The notes: a model not told the origin generated them from the letters alone. A stretch of 64,000 nucleotides of DNA from Aegilops tauschii subsp. strangulata (GCF_002575655.3 NC_053039.3:218073622-218137621); one strand, 5' to 3'; counted from the stretch's first letter, positions 32,819-45,118 are shown. Made by a program: numbers and translations.

Positions 32819-33097
32819 TATTGGGGATATAACCCCATGATATGACCGACCCATTTAGGTTTGGGTCATTCCATGGCGACTTAGAGAGAAGGACTCAATA
32901 GGCGGGCTACAATGTCCTGGAGACTGGTCAGGAAGATGAGTCGCCAGGTGGGCTGACTCATGGCCCAGGGCCTTGAGTACTAGTTCTGTCAAGACACCAA
33001 AGGAATATTCTTACTTCGGAAACAAGATAAATAGGAAGTCATGTTCGTGCACGGGTTATAATGCGACCCGGACTCTATTGTAAGCCCAGGGCCTCAA

Positions 33098-33166
<69 letters not shown>

Positions 33167-33423
33167 GGGAGCTCCTGAGGTGGAGAGGACTAAATTACAA
33201 GCTCTTGAGTACTAGGTTAGCCAAATTTCACCCTTGTAATCGAGATCATCATCATCAATATCAACCAAGTAGGAGTAGGCTTTTACCTCCATCGTAAGGG
33301 GCCGAACCTGGGTAAATCCTTGTCTCTCGATTTCGATCAACCCCGTCCAAGCAATCACCTAGCAGCGATGGCCTCACGACTAAGTCCTTTCACAAGGACA
33401 TCTGTCGTGACTAAACCACGATA
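32819..33423 (+). repeat. First LTR of element D, with expanded TA repeat
   Basis: TATTGGGGATAT...ACCACGATA, 605 bp, matching 35683-36190. Both ends have a transition (TG to TA, CA to TA). The size difference is mostly the TA repeat. Confidence 0.8.
33100..33163. repeat. (TA)32 microsatellite
   Basis: Uninterrupted TA dinucleotides at the position of the TATA-like GTATATTAAGGGG of the sister LTR (35928-35940). Confidence 0.95.
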
Positions 33424-35682
33424 GGATCCTACGTCTAAACGTTCCAAAGATGGAAGTTCGAGCTTGGCCTTTCCCTTCTCCGCCAATGGCGACTCTTTCT
33501 TGCTATGGATCTTGGCTAAACGTTTGTGGTCTCCGGTGTTTTTTGCACCTCTCCCATAATGGCAATTTCATCTTGAGGCGTCGTCAGAGGCGGCTCGCTT
33601 GTCAAATTTTCCATCACTACAGGAGAGGCGGCCCTAGCAGGACTTGCAGGGGCATCATTATGAGTCGGCTCACTTTCACAAGCCAAGTCCGTTTCATCAA
33701 CACGAGCTCCATCTGCCGGCTCGTCCTAGACTTCAGGGTTACCCTTCAAAAGAGCAGGGTCCTCGGTCTCTGGAGCGGCAACACTCAAACTGCCTCCCCT
33801 TACCGTGGCCTTGGCTCTGCAAATTGGATAACCGAGTAAGCAGCAAAAACACAAAGATAAATGGAAAAATATGTTGTAACGTACTTACGTATGGTTGGCG
33901 GCAAACTTTGGCACCTGACTGGCGCTTGATTCATCGGAGGATGGTGAGGTCAGGTGGTAGTTCGGGTCAGACGGACCAAGAGGTTCTTTGATCTGACCGG
34001 CTCGAGGACGCGAGTCGGTCAGGCTATGAGGTACTTCAACACGCGGCCTATGACAGACTGGTGAGTATGACAAGCCGTCGCTAAGGTCACCCGAGTTGTT
34101 CTATGTCTTCCGCTTCGAAGTGCCAATACACTGAGTTTTCTTCAAAAGAAGGTGCGGATCTAGGTGAGCATCTGGATGAAAAAGGTACCTTTCTGACGGC
34201 TTGTTTTGTCCTCTTCGGGATAAATGGCTCTAAGTCAGAATAAGAGGGGTTTACCTCCGTGTCGTCGATTTGGCTGGTCTCGGCGTTCTACTGTGAAGTG
34301 CTTGCGTCAGCGAGTTGGTTAAATAGGCGGCCGAGGGAGTCAAGCTCTATTACCTCGTTTTCTTTGTCGCCATCATCAGCCGGTTCCTCAATATTTACAT
34401 CGTTCGGAGGAATAGGGATCTACTCAGTGTTACACTAAGGGGAGCTCTCCTGAACAAGTAACAAGCTACACATGTAACAGGGTGGCAGTTAAAACAGTTT
34501 AGTAGAAACAAATAAAGGAAAGATGACTCACCAGGGGAGCTGGGTTGCTGGTGCAGAAGGGGCGAGTCCCACAATCATGATGCTATCTCGAGGCTCACCA
34601 AGTAGCTTCTTGGTGGCTGTCAATACTTCGTCGGGTGTTAGGTTGATCCGGCTGAAGCGAAGAGGGTCGTCTGGATGACCAGTATAGGTGTACATGAGCC
34701 GGCTCCTCACGCTGAGAGGTTGGATCCGCCAGAGCACCCAACACCAGGTTAGATCAACCCCGGTAAGAACGTGAGCTGTCAAGGCGTTAATCCTTGAGTA
34801 CAAAGGTCTGAATTGCTCCCTTTCAGGAGGGGAGGCAAAGTCGAGAAAGGTGGTTGAAGCATCGAGCCGGTCAAGCTTGTAAAGTGGAGAAACCCGTAGG
34901 ATTTACCAGATGTTGACGGAGGGATCCACATCAGTGAAAGTACATCAAAATGAAAATTGGATGCTTCTAAGTGCATCATTCGAGCTAAACCTAGATCTAT
35001 GGGATGAACATCCATGAGCCATGAAGAACTATGATGAACACGCTATGAACGACAATGGCATTGCAGAGGAAAAGGGGACTCATAGATCTATGGAGATTCG
35101 AAGTTGGTGGCACGGTCACGGCTCCTCCAACGAAGGCTCTAGTGTTTTTCTCCTTGGCGGTGTGGATGACGGTCAAACGGGGTAGTGAACTCGAAGCGAC
35201 GCAGAGCGTCAGCGGTGAGAGGTGGAAGACAAGTGCGAGAGGAAGGAGTAAAAGAAGACTAGGGATGCCTGTTGCGTTTTTATAAGGGGGTGAAAACCCG
35301 AAACTGTAGGCGCGAAGCCCCAGGGTGTGCATTCAGTGTTGGCACAAAGGGCTCCTCAATTCTAGTGCCTGATAAGACGATACATATCGACTTAAAAGAT
35401 TCACTATGACGTCATCCGTTGATTGCGGGAAAATGGTCAAGTGACTTCACGGTGTAGAGCATGCTGAAGATACCAAGTGTGGAAAATCTTCGTAAGCCGG
35501 CTAAGACGATTGACCCGACCAAAGTATATGGAGAGAAGAAGTGGAGATGACAAGAGTAGTTTCCCCGTCTTAACAACATAAGACCTGGGTTCATCTTTGA
35601 CGATTCAGTTTCTTTCCATTTCTTATTTATTTTGTCCAGCTGCAATTTAGCATGGATAAATCCAAGATAAATTTGGGGCTAA
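33424..35682 (-). pseudogene. Internal region of element D with antisense-ORF pieces
   Basis: Minus-strand frames at 34528-34803 (TWCWVLWRIQPLSVRSRLM...HPDDPLRFSR) and 34779-35015 resemble the antisense ORF of plant gypsy elements (compare MRGVQPLQYRGKPMW in the Fatima-like element at 40850). A minus-strand start region with a TATA-like TTATAAAAACGC lies near 35273-35284. There is no gag or pol between the two LTRs, and the region ends in the polypurine-like ATTTGGGGCTAA before 35683. Confidence 0.5.
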
Positions 35683-36190
35683 TGTTGGGGATATTTCCCT
35701 GACATCATGACTCGGACCAGAGCGTGCTGGCTCGTGGGTCACTTCAGCCTATCGGGTCACTATGTGACGGAGGCCCAGAAGATTAAAGTGAAGGCCGACC
35801 GTCGTATTGTTCGATGGGCCGGCTCGATGGCCCAATGATGAAGACTCTCTTTACTTGAGGGATAAGTAGAATAGGATACAGGTCGTAGTACGACCTGAAC
35901 TCTGTTGTAACCTCAGGGTCTCAATCTGTATATTAAGGGGAGACCCTGGGCCGAAAAGACTAAGTTACAATCATCGAGAGTTAGGTTAGCGAACCCGCAT
36001 CCTTGTAATCAAAATCTCAAACCGTATCAATCAAGTAGGAAGTAGGTCCTTACCTCCACCGCGAGGGGCCGAACCTGGGTAATCCGTGTCCTTTGTTTCC
36101 CGATCAACCCCTCTCAAGCGACCTCCTAGTTGCGATGGCCTCCAGACTTAGTCCTTTCATGAGGACATATGCCGTGACAAAACCACGACA
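35683..36190 (+). repeat. Second LTR of element D
   Basis: TGTTGGGGATATTTCCC...AAAACCACGACA, 508 bp, with intact TG and CA ends. Confidence 0.85.
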
Positions 36191-36400
36191 CCCTCTGTGA
36201 TCGATTCTCCCTCCGCTAGATTACCAGAAAAGGCCTCTAGATGGGATCACGGAAGCACAGAGACTTGTGGTGGCGGGAAAAGTATTTTGGGTGGCTCTCT
36301 ATTGGTTCCCCAATATTTGAGAATTTATAGAAGTGGAATTAGGTTAGACGGAGCCACAAGGGGGCCACAAGGCATCAGGGTGTGCCCACCCTCCTGGGCG
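36191..36400 (-). mobile_element. Fragment of a Sabrina-like LTR in reverse
   Basis: On the minus strand it reads CCACCCTGATGCC..GTGGCTCC, then GATCCCATCTAGAGGCC and GAATCGATCACAGAGGG, matching the middle of the LTR at 36401 (36660-36900). About 210 bp. Confidence 0.65.
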
Positions 36401-37985
36401 TGATACGTCTCCAACGTATCTATAATTTTTGATTGTTCCATGCTATTATATTATCCATCTTGGATGTTTTATATGCATTATTATGCTATTTATATCGTTT
36501 TTGGGACTGGCCTATTAACCTACTGTCAAGTGCCAGTTGCTGTTTTTTCCTTGTTTTTACCTTTACAGAAAATCAATACCAAACGGATTCCAAATAGAAC
36601 AAAACTTTTTGACGATTTTTCTTGGACCACAAGACACTCTGGAAGCTTCAAGAGGAGGCCAGATGGGCCACGAGGCAACGACAAGCTCAGGGGGTGCGCC
36701 CTAGGGGGGAGGTGCCCCCCAAGCTTGTGGGCCCCTCGTGGCTCCTCTAACCCTAATTCTTCTTCAGTAAGTACCCAAATATTCCCCGTAGACCAGATGG
36801 TACACCAAAAATACCTTTCCACCGCCACAAGTTTCTGTCCTCTTGAGATCCCATCTGGAGGCCTTTTCCGGTACTCTGCCGGAGGGGGGTTCGACCATGA
36901 AGGGCTTCTACATCAACCTTGCTGCCCTTTAGATGATGTGTGAGTAGTTTACCACAGACCTACGGGTCCATAGCTAGTAGCTAGATGGATTCTTCTCTCT
37001 CTCTCTTTGATCTTCAATACAATGTTCTCCTTGATGTTCTTGGAGATCTATTTGATGTCATCTTCCTTTGCGGTGCGTTTGTTGAGATCCGATGAATTGT
37101 GGGTTATGGTCAGATTATCTATGAATATTATTTGAGTCTTCTATGAACTCTTTTATGCATGATTAATATAGTTTTGTATTTCTCTCTGATCTATTGATTT
37201 GGTTTGGCCAACTAGATTGATTTTTCTTGCCATGGGAGAGGTGCTTTGTAATGGGTTCAATCTTGCGGTGCTTATTCCGAGTGACAGAAAGGGACATGAC
37301 ACATATTTGTATTGTTGCCATTAAGGATAAAAAGATGGGGTTTGTTCATATTGATTGGATCTATCCCTCTGCATCATGTCATCTTGCTTAAGGCGTTACT
37401 CTGTTCTTGTTAACTTAATACACTAGATGCATGCAGGATAGCGGTCGTTGTGTGGAGTAATAGTAGTAGATGCAGGTAGGAGTTGGTCTACTTGTCACGG
37501 ACGTGATGCCTATATTCATGATCAATGCCTTAGATATTGTCATAACTATTTGCTTTTCTATAAATTGCTCAACAGTAGTTTGTTTACCCACCGTATGCTT
37601 TCTTTTAAGAGAGAAGCCTCTAGTGAAAACTATGACCCCCAGGTCTATCTTTTATCATATTATTTTCAGATCTACAAAATAAAAAACCCAAAAATACCTT
37701 GCTGCAATTTATTTACGTTTATCTTATTTTGCACTTTTACTTATCTTTTATATCTATCACTATCAGATCTCATCCTTGCAAGTAACCGCGAAGGAATTGA
37801 CAACCCCTTTATCGTGTTGGGTGCAAGTATTTGTTTGTTTGTGTAGGTGTAACCATTGGTGACTTGTGTGTTCCTCCTAATGGATTGATACCTTGGTTCT
37901 CAACTGAGGGAAATACTTATCTCTACTTTGCTGCATCACCCTTCCCTCTTCAAGGGAAAAACCAACGCAAGCTCAAGAAATAGCA
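36401..37985 (+). repeat. 5' LTR of element C
   Basis: TGATACGTCTCCAACGTATC...GCTCAAGAAATAGCA, 1585 bp. The usual TATA word (TATATACCC) is changed to AGTAAGTACCC near 36766. Confidence 0.9.
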
Positions 37986-37996
37986 GGAAGAATTTC

Positions 37997-38014
37997 TGGC
38001 GCCGTTGCTAGGGA
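37997..38014 (+). other. Primer-binding site of element C (tRNA-Asp type)
   Basis: TGGCGCCGTTGCTAGGGA, complementary (two differences) to the 3' end of plant tRNA-Asp (...CCCCGGCAACGGCGCCA). Confidence 0.75.
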
Positions 38015-38209
38015 GGATCTACATCAAGCCTACCAAGTACCCATCATAAACTCTCATCTTTTGCATTTACATTATTTGCCATTTGCGTCTCCTTTTTATC
38101 TCCCCCACTTCTAAACGTTTTTAGAAAAACACAAAAATATTTGCCTTTTTATTCGCCTTCTTTCCGTTTGCTTTTCCGTTTGCTTGTATGCTAGATTGTT
38201 CGCTTTGTC

Positions 38210-39303
38210 ATGATGTCTCAAGAAAATACCAAGTTGTGCGATTTTTCCAACACTAATAATAAAATTTTTATTAGTACTCCAATTGCTCCCGCCACTAGCG
38301 CGGAATCTTATGAAATTAATGCCGCTTTGTTGAATCTTGTTATGAAAGAACAATTTTCTGGTAGTCCTAATGAAAATGATGCATCCCATCTTAATACTTT
38401 CGTTGAATTATGCGATATGCAAAATAAAAATGATGTGGATAATGAGAATGTTAAATTGAAGCTATTTCCGTTCTCACTACGAGATCGTGCTAAAACTTGG
38501 TTTTCACCCTTGCCTAAAAATAGTATCGATTCATGTAATAAGTGTAAGGATGCTTTTATTTGCAAGTATTTTCTGCCTGTTAAGATCAACTCTCTTAGGA
38601 ATAATATAATGAATTTTAAGCAACTTGATCATGAACATGTTGCACAATCATGGGAGAGGATGAAGTTAATGATAAGAAATTTCCCTACTCATGGTTTAAG
38701 TTTATGGATGATCATACAAATTTTTTATGCTGGATTGAATTTTGCATCTAGAAATCTTTTAGATTCCTCCATGGGTGGTACTTTTATGGAAATCACATTA
38801 GGAGAAGCTACTAAACTCCTAGATAATATTATGGTAAATTACTCTCAATGGCATACCAAAAGATCTTCTACTAGTAAAAAAGTGCATGCTAGTGAAGAAA
38901 TTAATACTTTGAGTGGAAAGATGGATGAACTTATGTAATTGATTGCTAGCAAGAGTGCTCCTATTGATCCTAATGATATGCCTTTGTCTACTTTGATTGA
39001 GAATAATAATGAATCTATGGATGTGAATTTTGTTGGTAGGAACAATTTTGGTAATAACGCGTATAGAAGCAATTTTAATCCTAGGACGTTTCCTAGTAAT
39101 TCCTCTAATAATTATGGTAAGTCCTACAACAATTATTATGGAAATTATAACAAGATACCCTCTAATCTTGAGAATAATATTAAAGATTTTATTAACTCCC
39201 AAAAGATTTTCAATGCTATGGTATAAGAAAATTTGCTTAAGATTAATCATGTGGCTTGAAACGTTGATAGAATTTCTCAGGAGACTGATTCCTTTAAGAT
39301 TAG
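38210..39303 (+). pseudogene. gag of element C, first part
   Basis: From ATG 38210 or 38213 (MSQENTKLCDF) one frame reads through the gag core (LKLFPFSLRDRAKTWFSPLP, about 38455-38514) to a TAA at 38936-38938. It then goes on in the same frame through an Asn-rich stretch to 39223-39225. The Fatima-like element enters at 39303/39304, and the rest of gag resumes at 49354. The core motif LFPFSLRDRAKTWF is the usual one for this clade. The protein would form particles and bind element RNA. Confidence 0.85.
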
Positions 39304-39783
39304 TGTCGGTGTCAAAACCGGCGGATCTCGGGTAGGGGGTCCCGAACTGTGCGTCTAAGGCTAATGGTAACAGGAGGCGGGGGACACAATGTTTACCCAG
39401 GTTCGGGCCCTCTCGATGGAGGTAATCCCCTACTTCCTGCTTGATTGATCTTGATGATATGAGTATTACAAGAGTTGATCTACCACGAGATCGGAGAGGC
39501 TAAACCCTAGAAGCTAGCCTATGGTATGATTGTTGTTGATGATGTTGGTCCTATGGACTAAACCCTCCGGTTTATATAGACACCGGAGGGGGCTAGGGTT
39601 ACACAAAGTCGGTTACAAAGGAGGAGATCTAGATATCCGAATTGCCAAGCTTGCCTTCCACGCAAAGGAGAGTCCCATCCGGACACGTGACGAAGTCTTC
39701 AATCTTATATCTTCATAGTCCAACAGTCTGGCCAAAGTATATAGTCCGGCTGTCCGGATACCCCCTAATCCAGGACTCCCTCA
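39304..39783 (-). repeat. 3' LTR of the Fatima-like element
   Basis: On the plus strand TGTCGGTGTCAAAACCGGCG...GGACTCCCTCA. TATATAAA on the minus strand at 39571-39578. Confidence 0.93.
39571..39578 (-). promoter_or_regulatory. TATA box in the 3' LTR of the Fatima-like element
   Basis: TATATAAA on the minus strand, in CCGGTGTCTATATAAACCGG. Confidence 0.6.
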
Positions 39784-40112
39784 GTAGCCCCCGAACCAGG
39801 CTTCAATGACGATGAGTCCGACGCGCAGATTGTCTTCGGCATTGCAAGGCGGGTTCTTCTCCAACTCCAGAGCACCTGTTGTAACGAGTAGTGTCCGGCT
39901 TCCCATTAATGTTGCACTCCTCGGCTGCTGTACCTTAATAATGGCAATCTCCACGTGTCGAGCGAATGCGAGAAGTCGGGGCATTTTTTGCATTTGCCAC
40001 CCTGACCATGTTAGTTAATCGTCTATTAAAGCGACAGGGATCCTCAGATCCAAGTCACACCTTCTTCCCCAAGCAAGGAATCACCAGAGCGCACCTGAAA
40101 AACCATCCCATC

Positions 40113-42902
40113 ATGGCCGGCCACCGCAGCTCCTCCTCTCGCTCCCGCAGCACTAAGCCAGGCGATTGGGTGAAGTGTACCGTACCCCACGGTCGATTAG
40201 TGGGGTTGCAGACCCAGGGATTTCTTCTGCCCGCATACATGGTCCCCGTCCGAGCCGGACTAGCCACCTACAATGGCGGGGAGCAAGCGGAGAGTTTTCC
40301 CAACCCATCCAGGGGAGCGGGTATGCCTTGTCCCTTACTTGCTGAGGGGGCTCGGATTTCCGATCCATCCATTCCTCTGCGGGCTCCTGGAGTACTACGG
40401 CCTCCAGCTGCACAATTTTACCCCCGCCTCCATACTGCATATCGCAGGTTATGTCGCCCCATGTGAGCTATTTCTAGGCTGCGAAGCTCATTTCGAGCTA
40501 CGGAAGAGGCTATTCTGCCTCGCCCCTCGCAATCAGGAGGGATCAATATATCAAGTGGGCGGAGCCGAAATATGGCGCATCGCCGGAACCGGATACTTGT
40601 CCGGCACCCCAAAGAAGACGTCTGAAGACTGGCCTTCAGAGTGGTTTTACATAGAGGACGTCCCCCTTCCGGACCCTGTTAGGATGGGCCTCCCTGAGTT
40701 TGCTAATGCCCCGTTGAAGAAACGCCACAGCTGGCGCCCTTGGAGCCCCCAGGCGGAAGATAGCAGAGAAGTCCTTTATCTGATGGGCAGGATAAGAACG
40801 CTGGCCCAATCAGGACTGACAATAATCGAAGTTATGTCGATATGTATAATGCGGGGGGTGCAGCCACTTCAGTATCGGGGAAAACCCATGTGGCACTTCA
40901 ACGGAGAAGACGATGCCACCCGCTGCGGTCGTAAAGGTCCGGACTCTGCCACCGCTCTGGCAAAAATACTGTCCGATTTGTACAAAGGAGAGGAAGAGGA
41001 GTTTATCCGCATTAAGCCACGGGATGGATTTTCCATGTACAACCCCCCAAGCTGGGTGAGTCGTTATCTTTTACTCAACTCCACTCATTCCCGCATTCCT
41101 CATCACAAATATTTACCTTGCTAATTCATAGCAGGAACTGCGAAGAGCTGTGAGGGAGATCAACAGCCCGCCTCCACAACCAGAGGACCCTGACCGGGCC
41201 CTCGACCCCGGACTCGAAGAAGATCCGGAAATATTTGTAGAGCTCGTCGATAAGACGTTTTACCAGGCAAGCCATGACGGTGCTCTGGTGGCTATCATAG
41301 CCGATTATCCCGGCCTACTCCCTGCATCGCATGTAAGTAAAACCGGAGTCCTAACTTCCAAGAAGGATCCCTTCTTTGCACTTTTTACCCACCGCACATG
41401 CGTTGCGTTTCACAGGGAAGGCAATCGGGGCGCTGTGCCGAACCCGCGGTGACTTGCCAACAAGGGGCACCGAAGCCGGGTAGGCTTAAAAGGAAGGCGG
41501 TCAGTACCAAGACGCCGTCGCAAAGGTATGATTTAAAACCTGCTTCGTAATCGTCGTCTTTTAAAATATAACAGTGTCCCTCGGCAGAAAGAGTGCTCGC
41601 CGGACTATGACCGGAGATCCTGCCAGTCATGCCCCCACCAGCCGGACTCAAGAACCGGACCCGAGGGCGGAGGCTAACGTGGGAACAACACCAGATGGTC
41701 CTCCTACAGAGGATGAGGATAGAATATCCGCTACAAATTCCGAGGTGGAGAGCGCCATGAATCACAGGTGTCGTCAGGCCGTACTCCGCGACCCAAATTT
41801 CTCTGAAGAGGCATTTAATGCCTTCAACTCAGGAGACGTGTACATCTAGGCTGCTCAGGGTGGACTTGCTAGAGCCACAGAGCAGTACTTAAAGGATATA
41901 CAGGTAAGAAAAATTTGATAATTATGTATACCAGTAGCCCCTGAGACTTGAAACAGTTGGCACAACTGATTTAAGGATCATCGTATGCCTAGGTCCTTAC
42001 CGAGAAGAATACTCATTTGTCTCAAGAGCTGGAGGAGTGCAAAGCCCAGCTAAGGGCCGCAGTTGCCGAAGTCGAGGAATCCAAGAAGGCATCTTCTGGT
42101 AATACTTGTCTTTGAGGAACAAGAACGTAACAACGTCTACCAGTTAGTATTCGGCATGCCTGCGAATCTAACAAGAGATTCTGCAGGCAATCCCGGAGTG
42201 AATCCGGATGTAGTACCATGGGAAGGGCAACATGCTCAACTACAGCTAGAGGCCGGTGAGCGCGTGCTTGCACGGGTTATTCAAGAGAAAAATAATCTCT
42301 AGGATGCCCATACCCGGCTGGGCATTGAACTACAAGATGTTCGGGCCCAGCTTGCTGACTCCGTGAAGGAGAATAAGAGGCTTCGACGCGGCATTTTTAG
42401 TAAGTGCTCAAACGAACCTCCATACAGTTCGGCGAAGAAGCGGGTTAACAGAGTTATGTCTGTAGGTATGCTGATAGGTCGCCCTGAAGAAGAGATGCCC
42501 GGATCCGCAGGCGATTTGCTACAAGAGCTTTCGCAACTACACGAACGAGTTCGGCAGGTGATGCAGGGTATTGCCCAAGCCTTGTGGCCATCCGCCTCCC
42601 TGCCAGGAGGCATGGAAAAGCTTGTAGAGATGCTCAAGGGAGCGCGGCGGCTCTTCCGGTTATGGAAGATATCGGCCTGCCGACAAGGTGCGAGGGAAGC
42701 CTGGGCTATGGTGAAGACAAGGTACACCAAGGTTGATCCGAATCACATGGCGCAGGTCGGACCTATAGGGTCAGATGGGAAGGAGATTCCCGTAAGTCTG
42801 TTATATGACCAGGTAGGATTAGCCGCAAAGTATTCCCAACAGGATTGTAGGCTAGACAGCCTGTTGGATGGTATAGAAGAAGAATTTAGTCAGTCTAAAT
42901 GA
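40113..42902 (+). pseudogene. Spliced ORF antisense to the Fatima-like element (Transposase_28-like)
   Basis: ATG at 40113 (MAGHRSSSSRSRST). The first exon runs to about 41055 with one frameshift near 40275-40300 and carries LLRGLGFPIHPFLCGLLEYYGLQLHNF, landmark of the 'putative gypsy type transposon' family (40345-40425; shown only in part by its role). Likely introns: donor GTGAGT at 41056, acceptor near 41134; donor GTAAGT at 41334, acceptor near 41416; donor GTATGA at 41527, acceptor near 41575; donor GTAAGA at 41905, acceptor near 41992. The later exons are acidic and coiled-coil-like (ELEECKAQLRAAVAEVEESK), with a TAG at 41848-41850. The last frame, 42363-42902, ends FSQSK. Its biological role is unknown to me. 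Confidence 0.65.
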
Positions 42903-43723
42903 CTGTGTACTTCAATGGACATATTTCGTCCCTAGCCGGATTGTAAATCATTTGTCATGGCGGACCTTTTTGCTTCAGCCTTCGGACCCAATAGTCTGAA
43001 GTGTATCTGAATACCCGCTCGGTTATGTAAAACTGGGGTACGCGTGGAAACCAGGCGTAGGGGTCATAAGTGCTTGAACAGACAAGTACCCAACTAGTTA
43101 TGTTATATTACATGGATAGTAAGAAACATCTTCCAGGGAGAATAGTTCCGTTAAGGGTTCCTTTCCCTGGGCATGCATGCGTGAATAAGCATGTCCGAAC
43201 TGCGAACAGAGACGCAGGACAAAAAACATCTGGGGGCTTATGTTGTAATAGGTAAGAGAACATCTTTTGTTCACCGACCGAATATTCTGTTAAGAACGCT
43301 AGCTTTCGGCTTCACCCAGTCTGAGGTACACATCCGGCTGACCCGACAGTAACAATCACAGAGGTGCTCCCCTTATGCCCTAGCCGAATTAACGGGAACG
43401 TAGGGCATAAATACAAGAGCCAGGCAACCTAGCTTGGCCAAAACTTAAGTCATATCGATGCATATAATGGCGAAGAAAAGGTACATATATGGAAAAAATC
43501 ACACATGTGTGGTGGGCGTAAAGCCCAGAAAATACTTATATTAAGCTTCTGTATAAGAAGCCCCCAGGTATATCTAGCGCGCATAGCGCAGCAAGAGTGT
43601 GCGATCGAGGCACAATTGAGGCCTGTAAGGTCATAAATAAAAAAGGAAAAAGAACAAAAGAAAGAGTATATAAATTTTTTTTAAAAAGGGGCGGAGGTAA
43701 GGAGACGAACACGGAGCTCCGCA
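42903..43723 (-). other. Non-coding spacer between integrase and antisense ORF
   Basis: Low coding potential on both strands. Contains several GTCCGGA-like and CCGGCTGACCCG words and an A-rich run at 43640-43690 on the plus strand. Nothing else is seen. Confidence 0.5.
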
Positions 43724-45118
43724 CTAGGCGTAAAATCTTCGGAGTCTCGCCGCGTTCCATGGGTTCGGCTCGAGTCGATTATCTGATGCATCGCGCAGAC
43801 GGTACGCTCCTCCGGTGAGAACTTGATCAATGATGAAGGGACCCTCCCATTTGGGCTTGAGCTTGTCCTTTTTCTTCTCTGGTAGGCGTAGAACGAGTTT
43901 TCCAACGTTATAGGTTTTGGCCCGTACTTCCCTGCTTTGATACCTTCGAGCCTGCTGTTGATAGAATGTGGAACGGGCTTTTGCAACGTCGCGCTCCTCC
44001 TCCAGGGCATCTAAACTGTCCTGCCGATCCAGATCGGCCTCTCTTTCTTCGTACATGCGCACACGAGGTGAGTCATGAACGATGTCACAGGGCAAGACCG
44101 CCTCTGCGCCGTACACCATAAAAAATGGTGTGTATCCGGTAGTGCAGTTCGGCGTGGTCCGCAGCCCCCATAGTACGGAGTCGAGCTCCTCGACCCAGTG
44201 CGTATCTGATTCCTTCAAGGATCGCACTAGTCTGGGTTTGATGCCGCTCATAATTAGACCATTTGCTCGTTCGACTTGACCGTTTGTTTGGGGGTGATAG
44301 ACGCAGGCATAATCGAGCTTAATGCCCATGTTGCCGCACCAAGTTTTCACCTCGTCGGCTACGAAGTTGGAGCCATTATCGGTGATGATGCTGTGGGGGA
44401 CACCGTAACGTTGTACGACCCCGGATATGAAGTCTATCACTGGTCCGGATTCGGCCGTTTTAACTGATTTGGCTTCTATCCATTTGGTGAATTTGTCCAC
44501 CATGACCAACAGATATTTTTTCTTATGGCTTCCTCCTTTAAGGGGTCCGACCATATCAAGCCCCCAGACCGCGAAGGGCCAAGTTATGGGGATTGTTTGG
44601 AGAGCGGTAGGTGGCATATGGCTTTGATTTGCAAAAAGCTGGCAACCGACGCAATGTTGCATGAGGTCTTGTGCATCTGCTCGGGCTGTCGGCCAGTAGA
44701 AACCTGTACGGAAGGCCTTGCTTACAAGGGCCCGGGCTGCGGCGTGATGGCCGCCGAGTCCAGCGTGAATTTCAGCCAAGAGCTGCCGCCCTTCCTCTTC
44801 GGAGATGCATCTTTGGAGCACTCCGGTCGCGCTTTTCTTGTAAAGCTCTCCCTCATGAACCTTATAGGCTTTAGAGCGCCGCACAATGCAGCGTGCCTCA
44901 TTTTGGTCCTCGGGGAGTTCTTGCCTATTTAAGTAGGCTAAGAAGGGTTCTGTCCATGGGGTGATGACAGCCATGATCACGTGGGCCGAAGGTGTTATTT
45001 CGGTGGCGGAGCCTCCGATTACGTCAGAGTGTTCGGGATCAGGGGTTGTGTTCGGATCCGGACTGGTATTGTCGGTCTCTCCTTCCCACGTCACGGATGG
45101 CTTGAATAGCCTTTCCAA
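43724..45118 (-). CDS. Integrase of the Fatima-like element, intact frame
   Basis: 464 codons without a stop. Zinc-binding H-H-C-C at residues about 118-160 (AEIHAGLGGHHA.., HCVGCQ). Catalytic core: Asp in WGLDMVGP, Asp in ITDNGSNF and Glu in NGQVERANG, at the usual spacing for the DDE family. The C-terminal part has KWEGPFIIDQVLTGGAYRL and ends ARLRRFYA. The first Met is arbitrary, since integrase is cut from a polyprotein; the frame differs from that of RNase H upstream, so one frameshift separates them near 45110. The protein would insert element DNA in the nucleus. Whether any is made from this copy is unknown. Confidence 0.9.
   Translation of the reverse strand: MERLFKPSVTWEGETDNTSPDPNTTPDPEHSDVIGGSATEITPSAHVIMAVITPWTEPFLAYLNRQELPEDQNEARCIVRRSKAYKVHEGELYKKSATGVLQRCISEEEGRQLLAEIHAGLGGHHAAARALVSKAFRTGFYWPTARADAQDLMQHCVGCQLFANQSHMPPTALQTIPITWPFAVWGLDMVGPLKGGSHKKKYLLVMVDKFTKWIEAKSVKTAESGPVIDFISGVVQRYGVPHSIITDNGSNFVADEVKTWCGNMGIKLDYACVYHPQTNGQVERANGLIMSGIKPRLVRSLKESDTHWVEELDSVLWGLRTTPNCTTGYTPFFMVYGAEAVLPCDIVHDSPRVRMYEEREADLDRQDSLDALEEERDVAKARSTFYQQQARRYQSREVRAKTYNVGKLVLRLPEKKKDKLKPKWEGPFIIDQVLTGGAYRLRDASDNRLEPNPWNAARLRRFYA

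Noticed and set aside
33061..33297. 78-codon frame reading Tyr-Ile repeats
   Set aside because: Translation of the TA microsatellite.
40153..40440. Minus-strand ORF under the antisense gene
   Set aside because: Shadow frame; the plus strand has the conserved family motifs.
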